From assembly GCF_049243985.1 (NCBI RefSeq), contig NC_135379.1, positions 29,089,001-29,153,000 of the forward strand: DNA of 64,000 nt, in the 5' to 3' direction. Below the pieces are notes generated by a model, which was not told the DNA's origin, did not search any database, and saw nothing but the letters and a program-made list of their open reading frames with translations. Shown in pieces: positions 49,490 through 62,649 of the stretch (positions are counted from its first letter, which is position 1; the number at the start of each line of letters is the position of its first letter). The translations under genes and the position numbers were made by a program. The stretch comes from Paroedura picta. Taxonomy: Eukaryota > Chordata > Lepidosauria > Squamata > Gekkonidae.

Positions 49490-50650
49490 CTATTTACCCA
49501 AATCCTCCATTTCCCCCTTCTTGATGATGGGGACAATATTTGCCTAATTCCAATCTTCTGGCACCTGTTCTCTAAAAATTGCCAAAAAAAAAAAAATGGG
49601 TGGAGGCTCAGAAATTACTCTGCAAGTTTGTTTAGTACCCTTGGATGCAATTCATCTGGCCCAGAGGATTTGGTTTCATGTAAAGAAACTAGGTGTTTAT
49701 GGACTACCCCTACAGTGATCCTAAGCCACAATTCCATCCCTCATTACATGAAATGATTTTGCCATGTTGAGCATGATTCCCCTCAACAGAGAAGATTGCA
49801 GAAAAGTAAGAATTGAACAATTCAGCCCCCTCTTCATCACCTTTTACAATGTCATGTTCTTGTCCCCCCAATGGTCCTTTTTCTTACTTTGGATATAACT
49901 AAAGAACCCTTTTTGTTGTTTTTAGCTTTTCTTGCTAGCCTAATCTCATACAGAGCTTTAGCTTTTCTAACACTTGACATGTATTGGTTATTTGTTTATA
50001 TTCCTCCTTGGTTATAAGGTCTTCCTTCCATTTCCTAAATGAGTATTTTTATTACTAATTTCTTTTGAAAGCTGTTTAAGGAGCCATCCTGGTTTCTTAA
50101 GGTTCCTCCCAGTTTTCCTTCTCAAGGGAATTGTCTGCAATTGTGCTTTCAGTATTTCACTTTTGAGAAACAACCAACCATCTGGGACTTCCATCTTCTT
50201 AAGTTTTTCTGACCACGGGATTCTACCCAACATGACTTTAAGTTTGTTAAAATTTGCTCTCCTGAAGCCAAGGTCATAAAGTCCAAAATCACATGGTCAC
50301 TACTACCAAGCATACCCAAAACTTTTACCTTGCCAACCATTTCTTCCCTATTGGTGAGAATCAAACAGCAGATCCCCTGGTTGCCCCTCTGACTTTCTGG
50401 GAACTGAAGTTGTCATCAAGGCAAGTCAAGAATTTATTGAACTTTTCATTTTTAGCAGAGCTGATATTCCAACAGATAGCTGTGTAATTGAAATATCCTA
50501 TGACCACTGGCCTGGTGGTCTATAGCACTAATAACTATTATTTCCTGCTTCTTTTATTTTTACCCAAATACTCTCAACTGAACTGTCATGCTCAGCCACA
50601 CGTATTTCCTCACCAGTATATATTCTTAACATATAGTGCTACTCCATCCC
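49490..50650 (-). mobile_element. CR1-type LINE ORF2 segment, degraded (distal part of a split copy)
   Basis: The minus strand carries a decayed CR1 endonuclease/linker region; the plus strand shows recognisable blocks such as CTTCTGGCACCTGTTCTC and GATGCAATTCATCTGGCCC. It continues at 51535-51750 after the insertion of another CR1, so both pieces are one older copy. Confidence 0.75.
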
Positions 50651-50659
50651 TCAATCCTA

Positions 50660-51525
50660 TTATTAGGCTCAAGAAGTAGGCTAAACTGAATAAAATGTAG
50701 TTCAATAGGGACAAATGTAAAGTTCTGTATTTAGGTAGGAAAAACCAAATATACCAATATAAGATGGGGGAGACTTGTCTTGGCAGTAGTATGTGCGAAA
50801 AAGATCTAGGAGTCTTAGTAGACCATAAATTGAACATGAATCAGCAGTGTGACTCAGTGGCTAAAAAGGCAAATTGGATTTTGGGCTGTATCAAACCGAG
50901 TATCGTGTCCAGATCACAGGAGGTGATGGTACCACTGTACTCTGCTCTGGTTCGGCCTCACTTGGAGTATTGTGTTCAGTTTTGGGCCTTCCAGTTGAAG
51001 AGGGATGTTGACAAACTGGAACGTGTCCAGAGGAAGGCAACAAAGATGGTGAGGGGTTTGGAGACCAAGACATATGAAGAAAGGTTGGGGGAGCTTGGTC
51101 TGTTTAGCCTAGAGAGGAGACGACTGAGAGGGGATCTGATAACCATTTTCAAGTATTTGAAAAAATTGAAAAAATATGGAGGATGGAGCGGAATTGTTCT
51201 CTCTTGCCCCAGAGGGACAGACCAGAACGAATGGGATGAAATTAATTCAAAAGAAATTTTATCTAAACATCCGGAAGAAGTTCCTGACAGTTTGAGTGGT
51301 TTCTCAGCGGAACAGGCTTCCTTGGGAAGTGGTGGGTTCTCCATCTTTGGAAATTTTTAAACAGAGGCTAAATAGCCATCTGATAGAGAGGCTGATTCTG
51401 TGAAGGCAAAGGGGTGGCAGATTATAGTAGATGAGCGATTGGAATGTGAATGTCCTGCATAGTGCAGGGGGTTGGACTAGATGACCCATGAGGTCCCTTC
51501 CAATTCTATGATTCTATGATTCCAG
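50660..51525 (+). mobile_element. CR1 LINE 3' fragment inserted in an older CR1
   Basis: Translates to the end of CR1 ORF2: EKDLGVLVDHKLNMNQQCDS, ALVRPHLEYCVQFWA, RVQRKATKMVRGLE and LFSLERRRLRGDLITIFKYL in one frame. It ends in the 3' repeat ATTCTATGATTCTATGATT. Opposite orientation to its host element. Confidence 0.92.
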
Positions 51526-51534
51526 TTGTGAGAG

Positions 51535-51750
51535 TTCTCCTACCAGGTTTCTGTAATGCCTATTAGATCATAGTCTCCTTTGTTTATTAGGACTTCTAGT
51601 TCAACCTGCTTGTTTCCCATACTTTGCATATTAGTGTAGAGACATTGTAATCCTTCATACGAGTACCCCAGGCATTTAGTTTTTGAACTTTCCTGTAAAT
51701 TAATAGTTCCCTTTAAATCTGCAGTGTTCCCATCTACAGTTATTGTCATC
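51535..51750 (-). mobile_element. CR1 endonuclease start (proximal part of the split copy)
   Basis: Minus-strand frame reads CLYTNMQSMGNKQVELEVLI and DYDLIGITETW, the start of CR1 ORF2 endonuclease. It joins logically to 49490-50650 across the inserted CR1. Confidence 0.85.
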
Positions 51751-52959
51751 GTACTAAGTTTATTTTCATTATTACATTATTTTCTCTTCCCATTGGAAAT
51801 GCTGCCACCATCCAGCAACTTGCTTGTCCTCACAGTCCTCTTCTTTCTGTGCCCTCCTTGGGCTGCAGGCTGCTGCTGTAGTTGGCCACAATTCCTGCAA
51901 TAGCAGCAGTCGTTGCAGGGTAGACAGGCAGGTAGCTGACCAACCCAGTTGTTGGTAGGTGGGAAAAGAATGTGTCCTCCTTCTGCTTGTCCCTCACACC
52001 ATTCAGAGGGTGTTATATTTCCTAGGGTGCACTGGAAATGAATTTATCAGGATGCACCAAGGTATGGTGCCTCACTTGCATTGGAGACCATGTCCGAAAT
52101 ATCAGAGGAGGAAGGGGAAAGATTCTCATTCGATCAACATGCCTTCCAGATTGACAACTTGCTGCCTCCTCTGCAGCAGTAAACTGGGTGGTAGGATAAG
52201 AGAGGTGAGGCAAAAAGGATGAGGAGAAGGAGAGAGGAGCAACACATGAACCAACAACGTTCATTTTTCCTCATGCATCTTTGTAAATATAATGCATGAA
52301 ACAAATTGGATTTTTGCCTTATTTTTCCTTTGTTTAGTAAAGAATCTTTGTAATATTTTTTAAATTTTCTCCCTCAATTTAGGATCAGGAATTCTATTTT
52401 AGGAGCTTAAAAGATGAGATACCCAATAAGAACTGGAGCATTATACTGGTTGTAGCAGCAACCCCACCACAGGAAAAATGGTAAAACTGTGATTTATTGT
52501 CTATTTTTTCTTTTTTTAAAGGATGCCATCTTTCTGCCCTAAGAGGCTCACAATGGAATTAAAACAATAAAATAAAGCAGTAAGCCAGTGCGATAGCATC
52601 ATATAAAGACTCCAGCACAATTTCTAGAATAAGGGAGGGAAAGAGAAAAGAAAATCACCAAATAAACATACTTTGCCCACCTCAAAAATGATGGGTCGGG
52701 GGAGGGAAAAGGTCTTTAAGCTTCTTGTGCTTGTGGCAATAGATATATTCTCCAAGTCTTATCGCAGCCTAAAACGGGTAAATAGGGAATATGTGCACTG
52801 GATATGAGGGATGGGGGCACCCTCTTTGGGAGCCCCTAGACATGGACCCCTTGGACCAATCATTTTGAAATTTCGAGGGGAGTCCTCTTTTTTAGAGCAC
52901 ATCCTCTGCTTTTTGGTTTCCAACCTCTTTGGGGCCCTTTTTGCCCTCCTTGGAGATGG

Positions 52960-54010
52960 GAACATTTGCCTACCTCCAACTTTCTGGCACTTTACCTGTT
53001 CTCCAAGAATTGTCAAAAATAATAGACAGAGGTTCAGAAATTACATCCACAAGTTCTTTTAGTACTCTTGTATGCAATTTATCTGGCCAGAGGACTAAGT
53101 TTCATTTAAAGGAATTAGGTGTTTGTAGACTATCCTTACAGTGATAGGCTGCAACTTCCGTCCCTCATCATGTGATATGATTTTGTCACATTGAGCAGGA
53201 TTTCCCTTACAAGAGAAGTCTGAGAAACAGAAATTGATCAGTTCAGCCGTCTCTTCATCATGTTATAATTTCACTTTTTTGTCCCCACAATGGTCCTACC
53301 ATGTCCTTACTGTTTTTCTTACTTTTGACATAACTAAAGAACTGTCTTTTGTTGTGTTTAGCATTTCTCACTAGCCTAAGCTCACACTGTGCTTTAGCTT
53401 TTATAACACTCTCCCTACAAACATTGGTTATATTCATCCTTGGTTATTTGTTTATATTCTTCCTTGGTTATAAGGCACTCCTTCCATTTCCTGTATTAGT
53501 CTTTTTAATTAAATCTTTTGAAAGCTGTTTATTGAGCCACCCTGGCTTCTTTAGGCTCCTCCCATTTTTCTTTCTTAAGGGAACTGCTTGTGATTGTGCC
53601 TTCAGTATTTCACTTTTGAGAAGCTCCCATCCCTCTCAAACTTCCATCTCCTTAAATTTTTTCTGGCCATGGAATTCTACCCAGCATTAAGTTTGTTAAA
53701 ACTTGCTTTCCTGATGTCCAACCTATATGTCTATGTACAGCTTTTCTCTTCCCTAAGATTGTAGATTTCCAAAATCACATGATCACTACTATTAAGTATG
53801 CCCACTACTTTCATCTCATCTACCAGTTCCTCCCTATTTATGAGAATCAAGTGTAAAATTGCAGATCCCCTACTTGCCCATTCCCCCTTCTGGGAAATGA
53901 AGCTGTTGGCAAGACAAGTCAAGTATCGTACTTTCATTTTTAGCAGAATTGATCTTCTAACAGATATCTGGGTAATTGAAATCACCCATGACCACTGTGT
54001 CCCACCTCTT
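52960..54010 (-). mobile_element. Second degraded CR1 copy of the same ORF2 segment
   Basis: Follows 49490-50500 block by block in the same order and orientation: TTTCTGGCAC, ATGCAATTTATCTGGCC, CATAACTAAAGAAC, CACATGATCACTACTA. Differences are many, so it is an independent old copy or an old duplication. Confidence 0.72.
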
Positions 54011-55619
54011 TGAGAATTTGTATATCTGGCTAAGATTTAAATACCAGTCAGATTCATAGAACGTAAACAAAAATGGAATTGTTTTTATGTTTTATTTTCC
54101 TCAAATGGTTTCTTGACTGGACTAAATGCTCTAGTCTAGAAGTTCAATCAAGTAGGGTGCATGAGTCTAGGATCTGAACTAGGTCTTTCTTTGAGCATGC
54201 CCTATTTTATGAGCTTAGAGCCTGTATTTCTGCTGTGGAGATACGGCATTTCCTGCATTACTTTATACCTGGAAATAAGAAATTCTTATCCCAGTTGATA
54301 TAACAATCACTTTTATGATTGGAGTATGAAATGCAATTGACTGAACATACCAGCATCCTCTTGGATCTTTCTTCAAATGAGTGATGGAAAGGCATCTCAC
54401 AGGCATTATCTTTATTAATTTCCTTTTTAACAGTACATCTAAAAAGTCCACTTTGCTCACCCTTTACTGTGCAGTTATAAAGACTTCCATGTTTTCAGCA
54501 GCCTTTCAATCTAACCACACGAGGGCATGAGATGTTTGCTTAGGAAAAATGTTAGTTGCTTTAGAGAATCATGCACAGGCTGTGGAATTTGGAGGTTTGA
54601 TGTTTATTAACATGCTCCACAAATAGCGTTTGACTGAAAACCATTGCAAACTGAGTGTTGTGTGAGATAAATCTAAACTCAATTACAAAATATGTCTCCT
54701 TGTTTTGGAGAGGAAAGGTAAAAAACCATACTTAATTTCTCTGCTTTCTAAATGGCAGAATTATATTTTTGAGTGACACAAAAAATACAATGTTCCAAAA
54801 TGATTTTGAATTTAAACCTGTGCATTTTAAGACATCTCATTGTGTTTAATTCAATTATAATCCAGATAGCTATAAATTCAGGCTAAAATGAATTGATTTA
54901 ATTGAGCACTAGTTTTAAAATACTGATGTAACAAAAAGAAAGCTCTTATTCATGCACTTGGTAGTACAGCTCATTGTTAAATTTTAATTTACTTAAAATA
55001 CTATTAGATAGAATTATGCTTTCAGAACTGATTATGTGATACAGGACACCATCTATGTCCTGTAAATGTAATACAGATTGAAGAAATAGCCGTTTAATTA
55101 GCTTTATAATGCAATTTGAAATGCGATAAACTGATTTGTCCTTGGGGCTGGAAACTATGAGGGTATGCAGGTCCCTCTTGGGAGAAAGATGACTAAACCT
55201 ATTTATTGGTGAAAGAAGGTACAAGTAGATAGATTCATCTGTTGTGCCTTCTTACTAAATTCATGCATTATCATTTGTTAGCTGACTTTCTAAATCTGAA
55301 AACTATAGACTGTTTTACAAGTATTTTAGTATATGCTACAAAATACAAAATGTTCCTTTTGAGAACTCCCATTCAGCTGTTTCTGTGTCCATATGCCCAC
55401 AGTGCATAGCCTTTTCCTGGGTGTAGGCTCCATTGAGTAGGATTCTTAGGCCTACTGCTGATGCTCTGTCAGTTTTAGAGCCAACTCATTTTCTCCATTA
55501 AAAAAAATGCAACATGTATATCTAGACTTTCATCAGGTATCAGCAAGACCATTTGAGAGGTTTTTCAGTTTAGAAGAGCTCATCTCTCAATCTATTCACA
55601 TGACTGTTCCTATGTTCCC
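54011..55619. other. Intergenic, no repeat recognised
   Basis: AT-rich, mostly repeat-free block; 54750-55220 lacks transposon signatures and would be a fair place to look for conserved non-coding sequence. Confidence 0.4.
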
Positions 55620-55790
55620 ACACCCACAAACCACCTGCAGAGAACAAGCGCCTTCCAAAGAAAGTGAAAAGCAGACAAGATTTGCGAATTGCCTTCCTTT
55701 GCAGAGTATTCCATGGTGGTCTCCATTTAAGTACGGACTGCTTCGCTTCCAAGATGATACCACACCATCTTCTGCCCCTTAGGTTCCCAA
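55620..55790 (-). mobile_element. 5S-rRNA-derived SINE relic
   Basis: AATTGCCTTCCTTTGCAGAG, then GGTGGTCTCCATTTAAGTAC, then CTGCTTCGCTTCCAAGATGA: same layout as 34375-34485 with more changes. Confidence 0.62.
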
Positions 55791-56429
55791 TATCCCTCAC
55801 AATTATTACAATATTGATACCTTTCTTTCTCAAAAAATAATGTTTGAGTGTTTTAAAACAAGCTGCTACTGAAGTTCCTTTTCCATTTAAACAATGATGC
55901 ATAGATGCATAGTTCTTTTTGAATGCCACCCCTTATGGAATCACAAGTCTTTAGATACTTTTTAAAATTACCGATTTTTTTTTGGGGGGGGGACTTTAGA
56001 GAGGCATGCTTTGTGTCACAACTTTGGAAAAAAATACTTTTATTTCTGACATCACCTGCAAGCCTGTGTGCCTATTTGTTGCTCCAGACTGTTCTCCATT
56101 TTTAAAAAGCACTTCCTGTCCTCTGGAAGAAGGAGAGGGAAGCGAGTGCGAGGGCGGGACATTGGAGGTGGAGGTAGTGCTTCTTCGCCTACATACATTT
56201 CTTTGGCTGGTGGCCTGCTGGTTGTCTACCAGGGGATAGCATTTTTTTAGATTAGTGAATCCACTTTTTGGGATTCACCAACTCATGCTTTAAAATGGCA
56301 GATATAGCAAGCTGTTTGCTGGCTGGATGTGGGAGGTTGGTGATGTCATGTGGAGCAGCCAGAATATAATGACTACATTAGGTAAGCATTTTACTATAGC
56401 CCTTGGTTTTTATACCTTGTTTTTCAGTG

Positions 56430-56680
56430 CCTAAAGAAGCCTCAGAGTGGCTTATAATCCCTTCCTCTCCTCACAACAGACACCCTGTGGGGTAGGTGAG
56501 GCTGAGAGAGCCCTGATATTACTACTCTGCCAGAGCAGCTTTATCAGTGCTGTGGCGAGCCCAAGGTCACCCAACTGGTTGTATGTGGGGGGGGGGGCAG
56601 AATCAAGCCCGGCTCAGCAGTTTAGAAGTCCACACTCCTAACTACTACACCAATACTGACTTATCAGCAGCAGCCCCCCC
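56430..56680 (-). mobile_element. tRNA-derived squamate SINE
   Basis: Reversed copy: TCCTCACAACAGACACCC, GAGCCCAAGGTCACCCAACT and CTCCTAACTACTACACCAAT at the head. Poly-G and poly-C runs have expanded inside and next to it. Confidence 0.85.
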
Positions 56681-58099
56681 CCCCATGCAAAAACCTGCTC
56701 CTGTCTGCATCCCTGAAGGGGATACCCCATCACCCACCTCAGGTGCTCTTTATTGAATTACTCCAGCTAGAGTTCAGTGTGGTGGAAGGTGGTGCTTAGG
56801 TTTACCCAGATTCCTTGTAATTGGGGAGGATTTGCAACTGTGGAACATTAAGGAGGGTCCTGAGTTGGATGGGATTCACCTGCTCTTATCTCTACTAATA
56901 GAACAGGTCCCAGGTGCTATACATTCCTGGAATGAGGAATTGGTAGTCAGGTGTAGTCAGCCTTGTCTACCACTTAAGCTCAGGCATAAAGAGTGAGGTA
57001 TTGGCTCGGCATGGTGTTATGTATGGCAGGACCCTGCCCTACAGATTGGCAGCACACTGTCTTCCACAGCCAGTAGCACTGTTCATGGTCTAGGCTTGTG
57101 CCAAAGCCAGACACTGTTAAAAACCTGACAAGACACTTCTGGAAAGCCCCCCCCCCAGCTTGTCCTCCACTACAGGTTAGGAATGATAGAAACCACCTGA
57201 AACAAAAATTGCTCTCCTCCTTCTCCCCCACTCCATTGTATTGCTGATTCAGTGGCGCGGCAGAAACCTGTTTGAAGCAAAAGAAGCAAAGCATTGATTT
57301 CTTAAGTCAAGGAGAGGAACACACCTATATATGATGTGAGGAAAGGTAAGGCCCTGTCACTAAACTTCTTGTCACAATATCTTGTGCATCATTGCCTACT
57401 ACGACATCAGCACAGGTCAAGCCTTTATTGCAGGAGACATTTGCAGCCTGTGGACTATGAACATCATTGTGGCCATCATCCTAATAATAGTTGTTGCTGT
57501 TATTTATCTATGAATAACAAAATAGTAACTGGGAGTAAACCTGGCCATATTTGTTTCATGGATTTGTAGGCAATAAATAGTTTGCCTGTAAACTATCATC
57601 TTACTTACAGTGCAGAAAAATTATGGTGCCATGAATACAGTTTTAAAGTCTGTTGGTGTATTGCTAATGCCTTGAATGTACTTGAATTCTAGGATTTATA
57701 TAACATTTTATGGAACGCTATTAAACTGGCTTATTGATAACCATTGTAACATTTACAATGTTCTATAGCAATTGTGCAATTGTTATTACCGGATGTGTTT
57801 TTCAGCAATCAGGTGCTCCATATCAATGGAGAAACAACCAAAATAAACTTTGCTTGCTTTGTTTGGAGAGTGGCTTGGGAAGAATTATTAGATTTTTTGC
57901 ATCAAATCAATGAACTTCAGGAAAGTTTTTTTCACCATCACTTGCAGTCAGACTTTATGTATGGACTTGGAAGTAATCCTCACCAAACATCAAAGAAAGT
58001 GAGCATAAGATTGCACCATTCACACATTTGACACCAAATCCAGTTTTATAAAGATATGCTCTTTTGTTTCTAAGTGGAAAATTGCCAAGAAAATCCTAT

Positions 58100-58910
58100 C
58101 ATACAACTCTCAAATGATTTCAATATGGTGACCAGTAGTGAGCCCCTCAGGCCAAAAAGTACCCAACAAGTGACTGGGGAGGAGCAAGGACCTGCAGCAA
58201 GCAGCCCTGGATTTTATGATGTGCCTGGGCCAAATCCAGTGGGAACCTGATGCTGCCAATGGTGAAAGCAAGGGTCTGCCCTTTATGAAGATGCACCAAA
58301 TAGCAACTTGGAATGTTAGAAGACTGATTCAAGGAAAATTGGAGCTAGTTAAAAGAGAAATGCTCAGGTTGAACATTGACCTCCTTGGCATCAGTGAATT
58401 ACATTGGACAGATTATGGTTTCTTTCAATTGGAGGATTTTACGATCTACTATTCAGGACACAATTCCATAAGAAGGACTGGCATGGCTTTCATTGCAAGC
58501 AAACAATTTTCTTGAGCAGTGGAAAGTTTTTCAATGATCAATGATCAAATCGTAGCAGTTCAAATTTGTGCCAAGGCAATAAATATCACATCTGTCCAAG
58601 TATGCGCTCTGACAACTGATGCAGTAGAGGCAGAAATTTAAGACGTCTATACTGTCATTCAAGACAAGTACCCAAGGAGGGTGTCATTTACATAATGGGT
58701 GACTTTAATGCAAAAGTTGGCACAAAAGCAGAGAGAGACATTACTGACAAATTTCGACTTGGAGAAAGGAATGATACAGGCACAATTCTGTCATAAAAAT
58801 CAGTTTTACATAATGAACACTTGGTTGAAACAGCATAAACATTGCCTATATCCTTGAACATCATACACTTGAACACAGGATTCTGGGGATTATACAACCA
58901 TGCTAGCAAC
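58100..58910 (+). mobile_element. Old BovB/RTE LINE relic (5' part)
   Basis: Diverged copy of the BovB leader and endonuclease: GAGCCCCTCAGGCC and an ACTGGGGAGGAGC motif at 58140-58186, then TWNVRRLIQGKLELVKREML and NIDLLGISELHWTD at 58305-58415, and an MGDFNAKVG motif near 58695. Frames are broken and no reverse transcriptase follows. It is clearly older than the copy at 20.5 kb. Confidence 0.85.
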
Positions 58911-59429
58911 TGAGGTCTTCCAACTTATTCAGAAAGTTGGTAGTATCCTCCCTCCCCACTCTCATATTCACACTATTTCTTAGTTGATAAAAAGGATGGG
59001 AATAAACAAGGTACCTATGATTCCCAGTGCAGGGCTCACATTTTGAATGTGGGATACTGTCCTTTGGGCTAGTGTCTGCACCCAGAGTCCTCACAAACTG
59101 TATGAGTGTGGTTGTTGCCCAATTGAGGATGCAGGGCATCTTGGTATACCACAACTTGGGCCCTGGAGTTCATTGGGATGGAGCTTGATGCACAAAGCAA
59201 TTGAGCTTCCCTTCCCTGACCTAGAGCTGCTATACTCACCACTTTGTCCAGAAGATTATACCACATAGACATCAATCGCTCCATGCCATCCAGATGCTGT
59301 CCTACACAATGTCAGGTTGCACCTGAGGCCATTACACGTTTGGTTCTTATCCAGGTATACACTTTACAGGATGTATCCCCATAAAGGTTTTACCATCCCA
59401 AGGGCAATAGCCAGTAGTTTAATCTGGGG

Positions 59430-59830
59430 GCAGGATAAATATTGACTCACCAAAGGAGTCCCGTTGGGCATACAAGACAATGATATTCAGATCTTTACAG
59501 ATACCTCTTTATAGGGCTGGAAAGCCGATTGCCTAAAACATACAGTTAATGGCACTTGGTTACCAGCTGAGTCTAAATTGCACATTAGTGTCCTAGAGCT
59601 ACATGCAATTAAGTACATCCTTCTATCTTTTGCAGGGATCACCATAGGCAGAATGGTACTTGTGGCTACAGAAAACATTGTGGCCATTATCAGTGGTCCC
59701 CAAGTGAGGAAGGTTTGACAGACCCTGACACCCAATTCTGAAATGTGTATGAAGACCTGTTTGTTCTGACCCAGTCAGCTCAAACAATTCAGCATTTTCC
59801 TGATTGACGTCCCCTCTGAGGATGGGCAGA
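59430..59830 (+). mobile_element. DIRS-like retroelement RNase H region, fossil
   Basis: Plus-strand sequence resembles DIRS RNase H: a TDTS motif, then GTWLPAESKLHISVLELHAI and MVLVATENIVAII. Broken and old; no ends or recombinase part are visible. Confidence 0.6.
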
Positions 59831-62649
59831 GGCTTCCTATTTCTCACTAAGTTTTCTTTCACAGCTCTTCAGGCCAATAAGTAAAAACACCACCCAGAAG
59901 TCCAAGTAAAAGGCAATGAAGAGAGAGGCATGTTCAGCAAAATGGTGTTTTTTAATAACATCTCTAAGAAACAATAGAAGGGGAAATTATATGTATTTCC
60001 ATACTGGCTTTCCATACCGAGATAGGATTGCTATGTAAATCTCCTATTTCTCATTTGAGTTCAGGTGGGAGGAGTTTGAATGTGGACAGGGAACAGAGAG
60101 GTTTTAGCAGAAGTTAGGTAAAATGAAATCATCCTTGGATGTTGTTGCAGAATCAGCAGGTTTGCTCCTGGTATTCATTCCACTATGCTCTGCTGCATGT
60201 TTCTAAATAATCAGATCATACAAAGACCTTAGTGCTGCCTTATTTTTAAAAAATTGACCACTGATATATTTCCCATGCACTAATTGGGAGTGAAAGACAA
60301 TAAAACACAGAGGTACAGAGTTAGGGGAAAGGAGCAGGAATGTTGTGCATTAATTCCTTTTATTTTGGGGAACACAGCTGTTCATCCATGAAAATGCCAT
60401 GAAAATGCCATGGATGGATAAAGTCCGATATATCATTGGTAGACAAAATCATGTTGTTACCAAAATTGCTCTGACTGAATAACAACAAGCACATTTATTT
60501 TGAAGTAACAGTAGGGGGTTGTGCTTATTTCAGGGGAGAGATTATTTTTGTTCTTGTCCAAATATTTGCATATTTTGTGACTTAATGGTTTGTGAAATGA
60601 TTTTATATCCTCTACCTGTGATTGTTTCATTGTAGGGTGGTTGTTTTTTTTTTAAAGAATATAAGTGATGTCTTTATTTTTACTGGTGACTGAAAATGTT
60701 ATTCTTTTCCACATTCCATTAACTATTCAGCAAAGGTCCTTTTGAAAAATGTGACAAATGTACTTAACATCCTGAGAAACAGTCAAGCCAAGCTCCTTTC
60801 CACGTTGCCAGAGAAATTGAAAAAGACAAGGAATAGGTGAGTTGGTTTTTAGAGCACATGCATCAACTCAAAATTCTCTACGCTCGCAATGGCTTTTTAA
60901 CATGCCTAAGCTCAGAGGGCTGATTGAAAGAGACTTTGATGGAATAACCAGACTTTACACATTAAACTTGAAAGCATTTGAATATATTCCCATTCAATGT
61001 TTTAGCCTTGGCAGATCCAAGATTTACTTCTCGCTCACTCTCAAGAAAATTGAAACTGTTTTTCAAGTATTTCCAGAGAAACTCCACTGGAAAAATTGGT
61101 TATACAATCTTAATAACTCCTTTGATTATTCAGATTTTATAAGTTCAGGCCAGCTTTTTATTTTAAAATCCAGTAAGGAAAAAAATGAAAGAAAAGAAAT
61201 CAGAAAGACAGTGAAAAAGACTTTAATTTACTGGTTCTGCTGAGCTTGAAAAAATGCTTCCCACTTTCAGTTTCTAATGCAAAGATTCTCTGGGACTTTG
61301 CTTCTGTTCTGCTGCATTTCTATTGCTCTTTTCTTTTTTGCTGTTTTTTTCCTCCATTGGAAATAATAGAGGATGGGGCACTTTCTTTGCAGGGCAGTAA
61401 CTTGGCCAATGTAAATGTAAAGCTCACCAAATTTGGAGGACAGGTAGAGGAGAGTAAGCCAGCAACCCCTGTGAGGTTGGAGTCTTTAGCTTGCCAGGGG
61501 CCTTTGTACAGGGCCATGAACCTCATGTACTGCAGTTCATGACAGTTTGTGGTTTGTGAACCAGGCATTCCAACATTCCCCCAGTTCATACCCATCTCCA
61601 GCTGTCTTCTTTGTGCCATACATTACATTATGTTTTGTTGTGATACATAGATCTATGGTATATATTGAGTATAGGAGTTGCAACAACGGGGAAGGGCTAC
61701 TGTCTTTATGCTCAAATAGATTTGAGTGTAAAGCAGGCATTCTATTAACTGCAGTGACAAATGAGATGCTCGCAAATTGGGCTAGATGAATCTTTAGTCT
61801 GATCATACAGAGATTGTCCATTTAAAATTATATTTGGTACAGACTACCTTTTCGATGAGAATACATGAAGCAGACAACTGGGTTGAATACAGTTTCCTCA
61901 GAAGGTGCCAACATCACCCTGTTTCTCATCTTAATCTTGAGTTTATTTTTGTCTTCTGATCACAAGATTCTTGTCCATCAAAATTTTTCACTTTCTGATG
62001 CTAGTTAGCTCTCCTACAATCAAATGGTAAATTCTTCTAAACAGCAGAAAGACATTAATTATTTCATATAAACTGTAGCAGATACCCATTATTATTGTGC
62101 CAGCATATTCCTCGAAGAAGTAGCAAACAACAAATGTACTGTCAGAAAAATCCATTGCATTTTGCCAGGTACTAAACATTTGTACAGAATACTGTGCTTG
62201 AGTTTGCATTGGCTCTAAATGGTAAGTGAAGGTAATGTGAACAAAATGGGATTTTGTCATGCAGTAAATATATCTCATGGGGGTTCTTGGCCTTTGTGAC
62301 ATGTTGTCCACAACAAACGCAACTGAGATTCACCTCAAAATGGCCTAATTGCAGGCACAGGCTTGGGGAAGATCGAAAGAAAGCATTCCTGCCTTGGAAA
62401 AACTGCAAAATAAGGTTGGACCTTACGGGATCATTTTGGCAATGATGTAGAGCCTGCAGGCATGTAGAACCTGCAAAGGGGTATATATTTTGCAGATACA
62501 CACTATAGTGACTCAGTATGGGAAGTCCTCCTCATTGCTTCATACTGTTGGGTAGACAGTTCCTCACCAATGGTGGATCCTGTCTCAGTAGTCATTATTC
62601 TTGCTGAGCACGCCTTTGCAAAATCTTAAAAGCAGTTAATCCAGTAGGC
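59831..62649. other. Intergenic, nothing recognised
   Basis: Includes a 133-codon ORF at 60842-61243 without any known motif. No other support for a gene. Confidence 0.45.

Noticed and set aside
60842-61243. 133-codon ORF
   Set aside because: No motif, no splice context and no neighbour that gives it meaning; kept only as unexplained.
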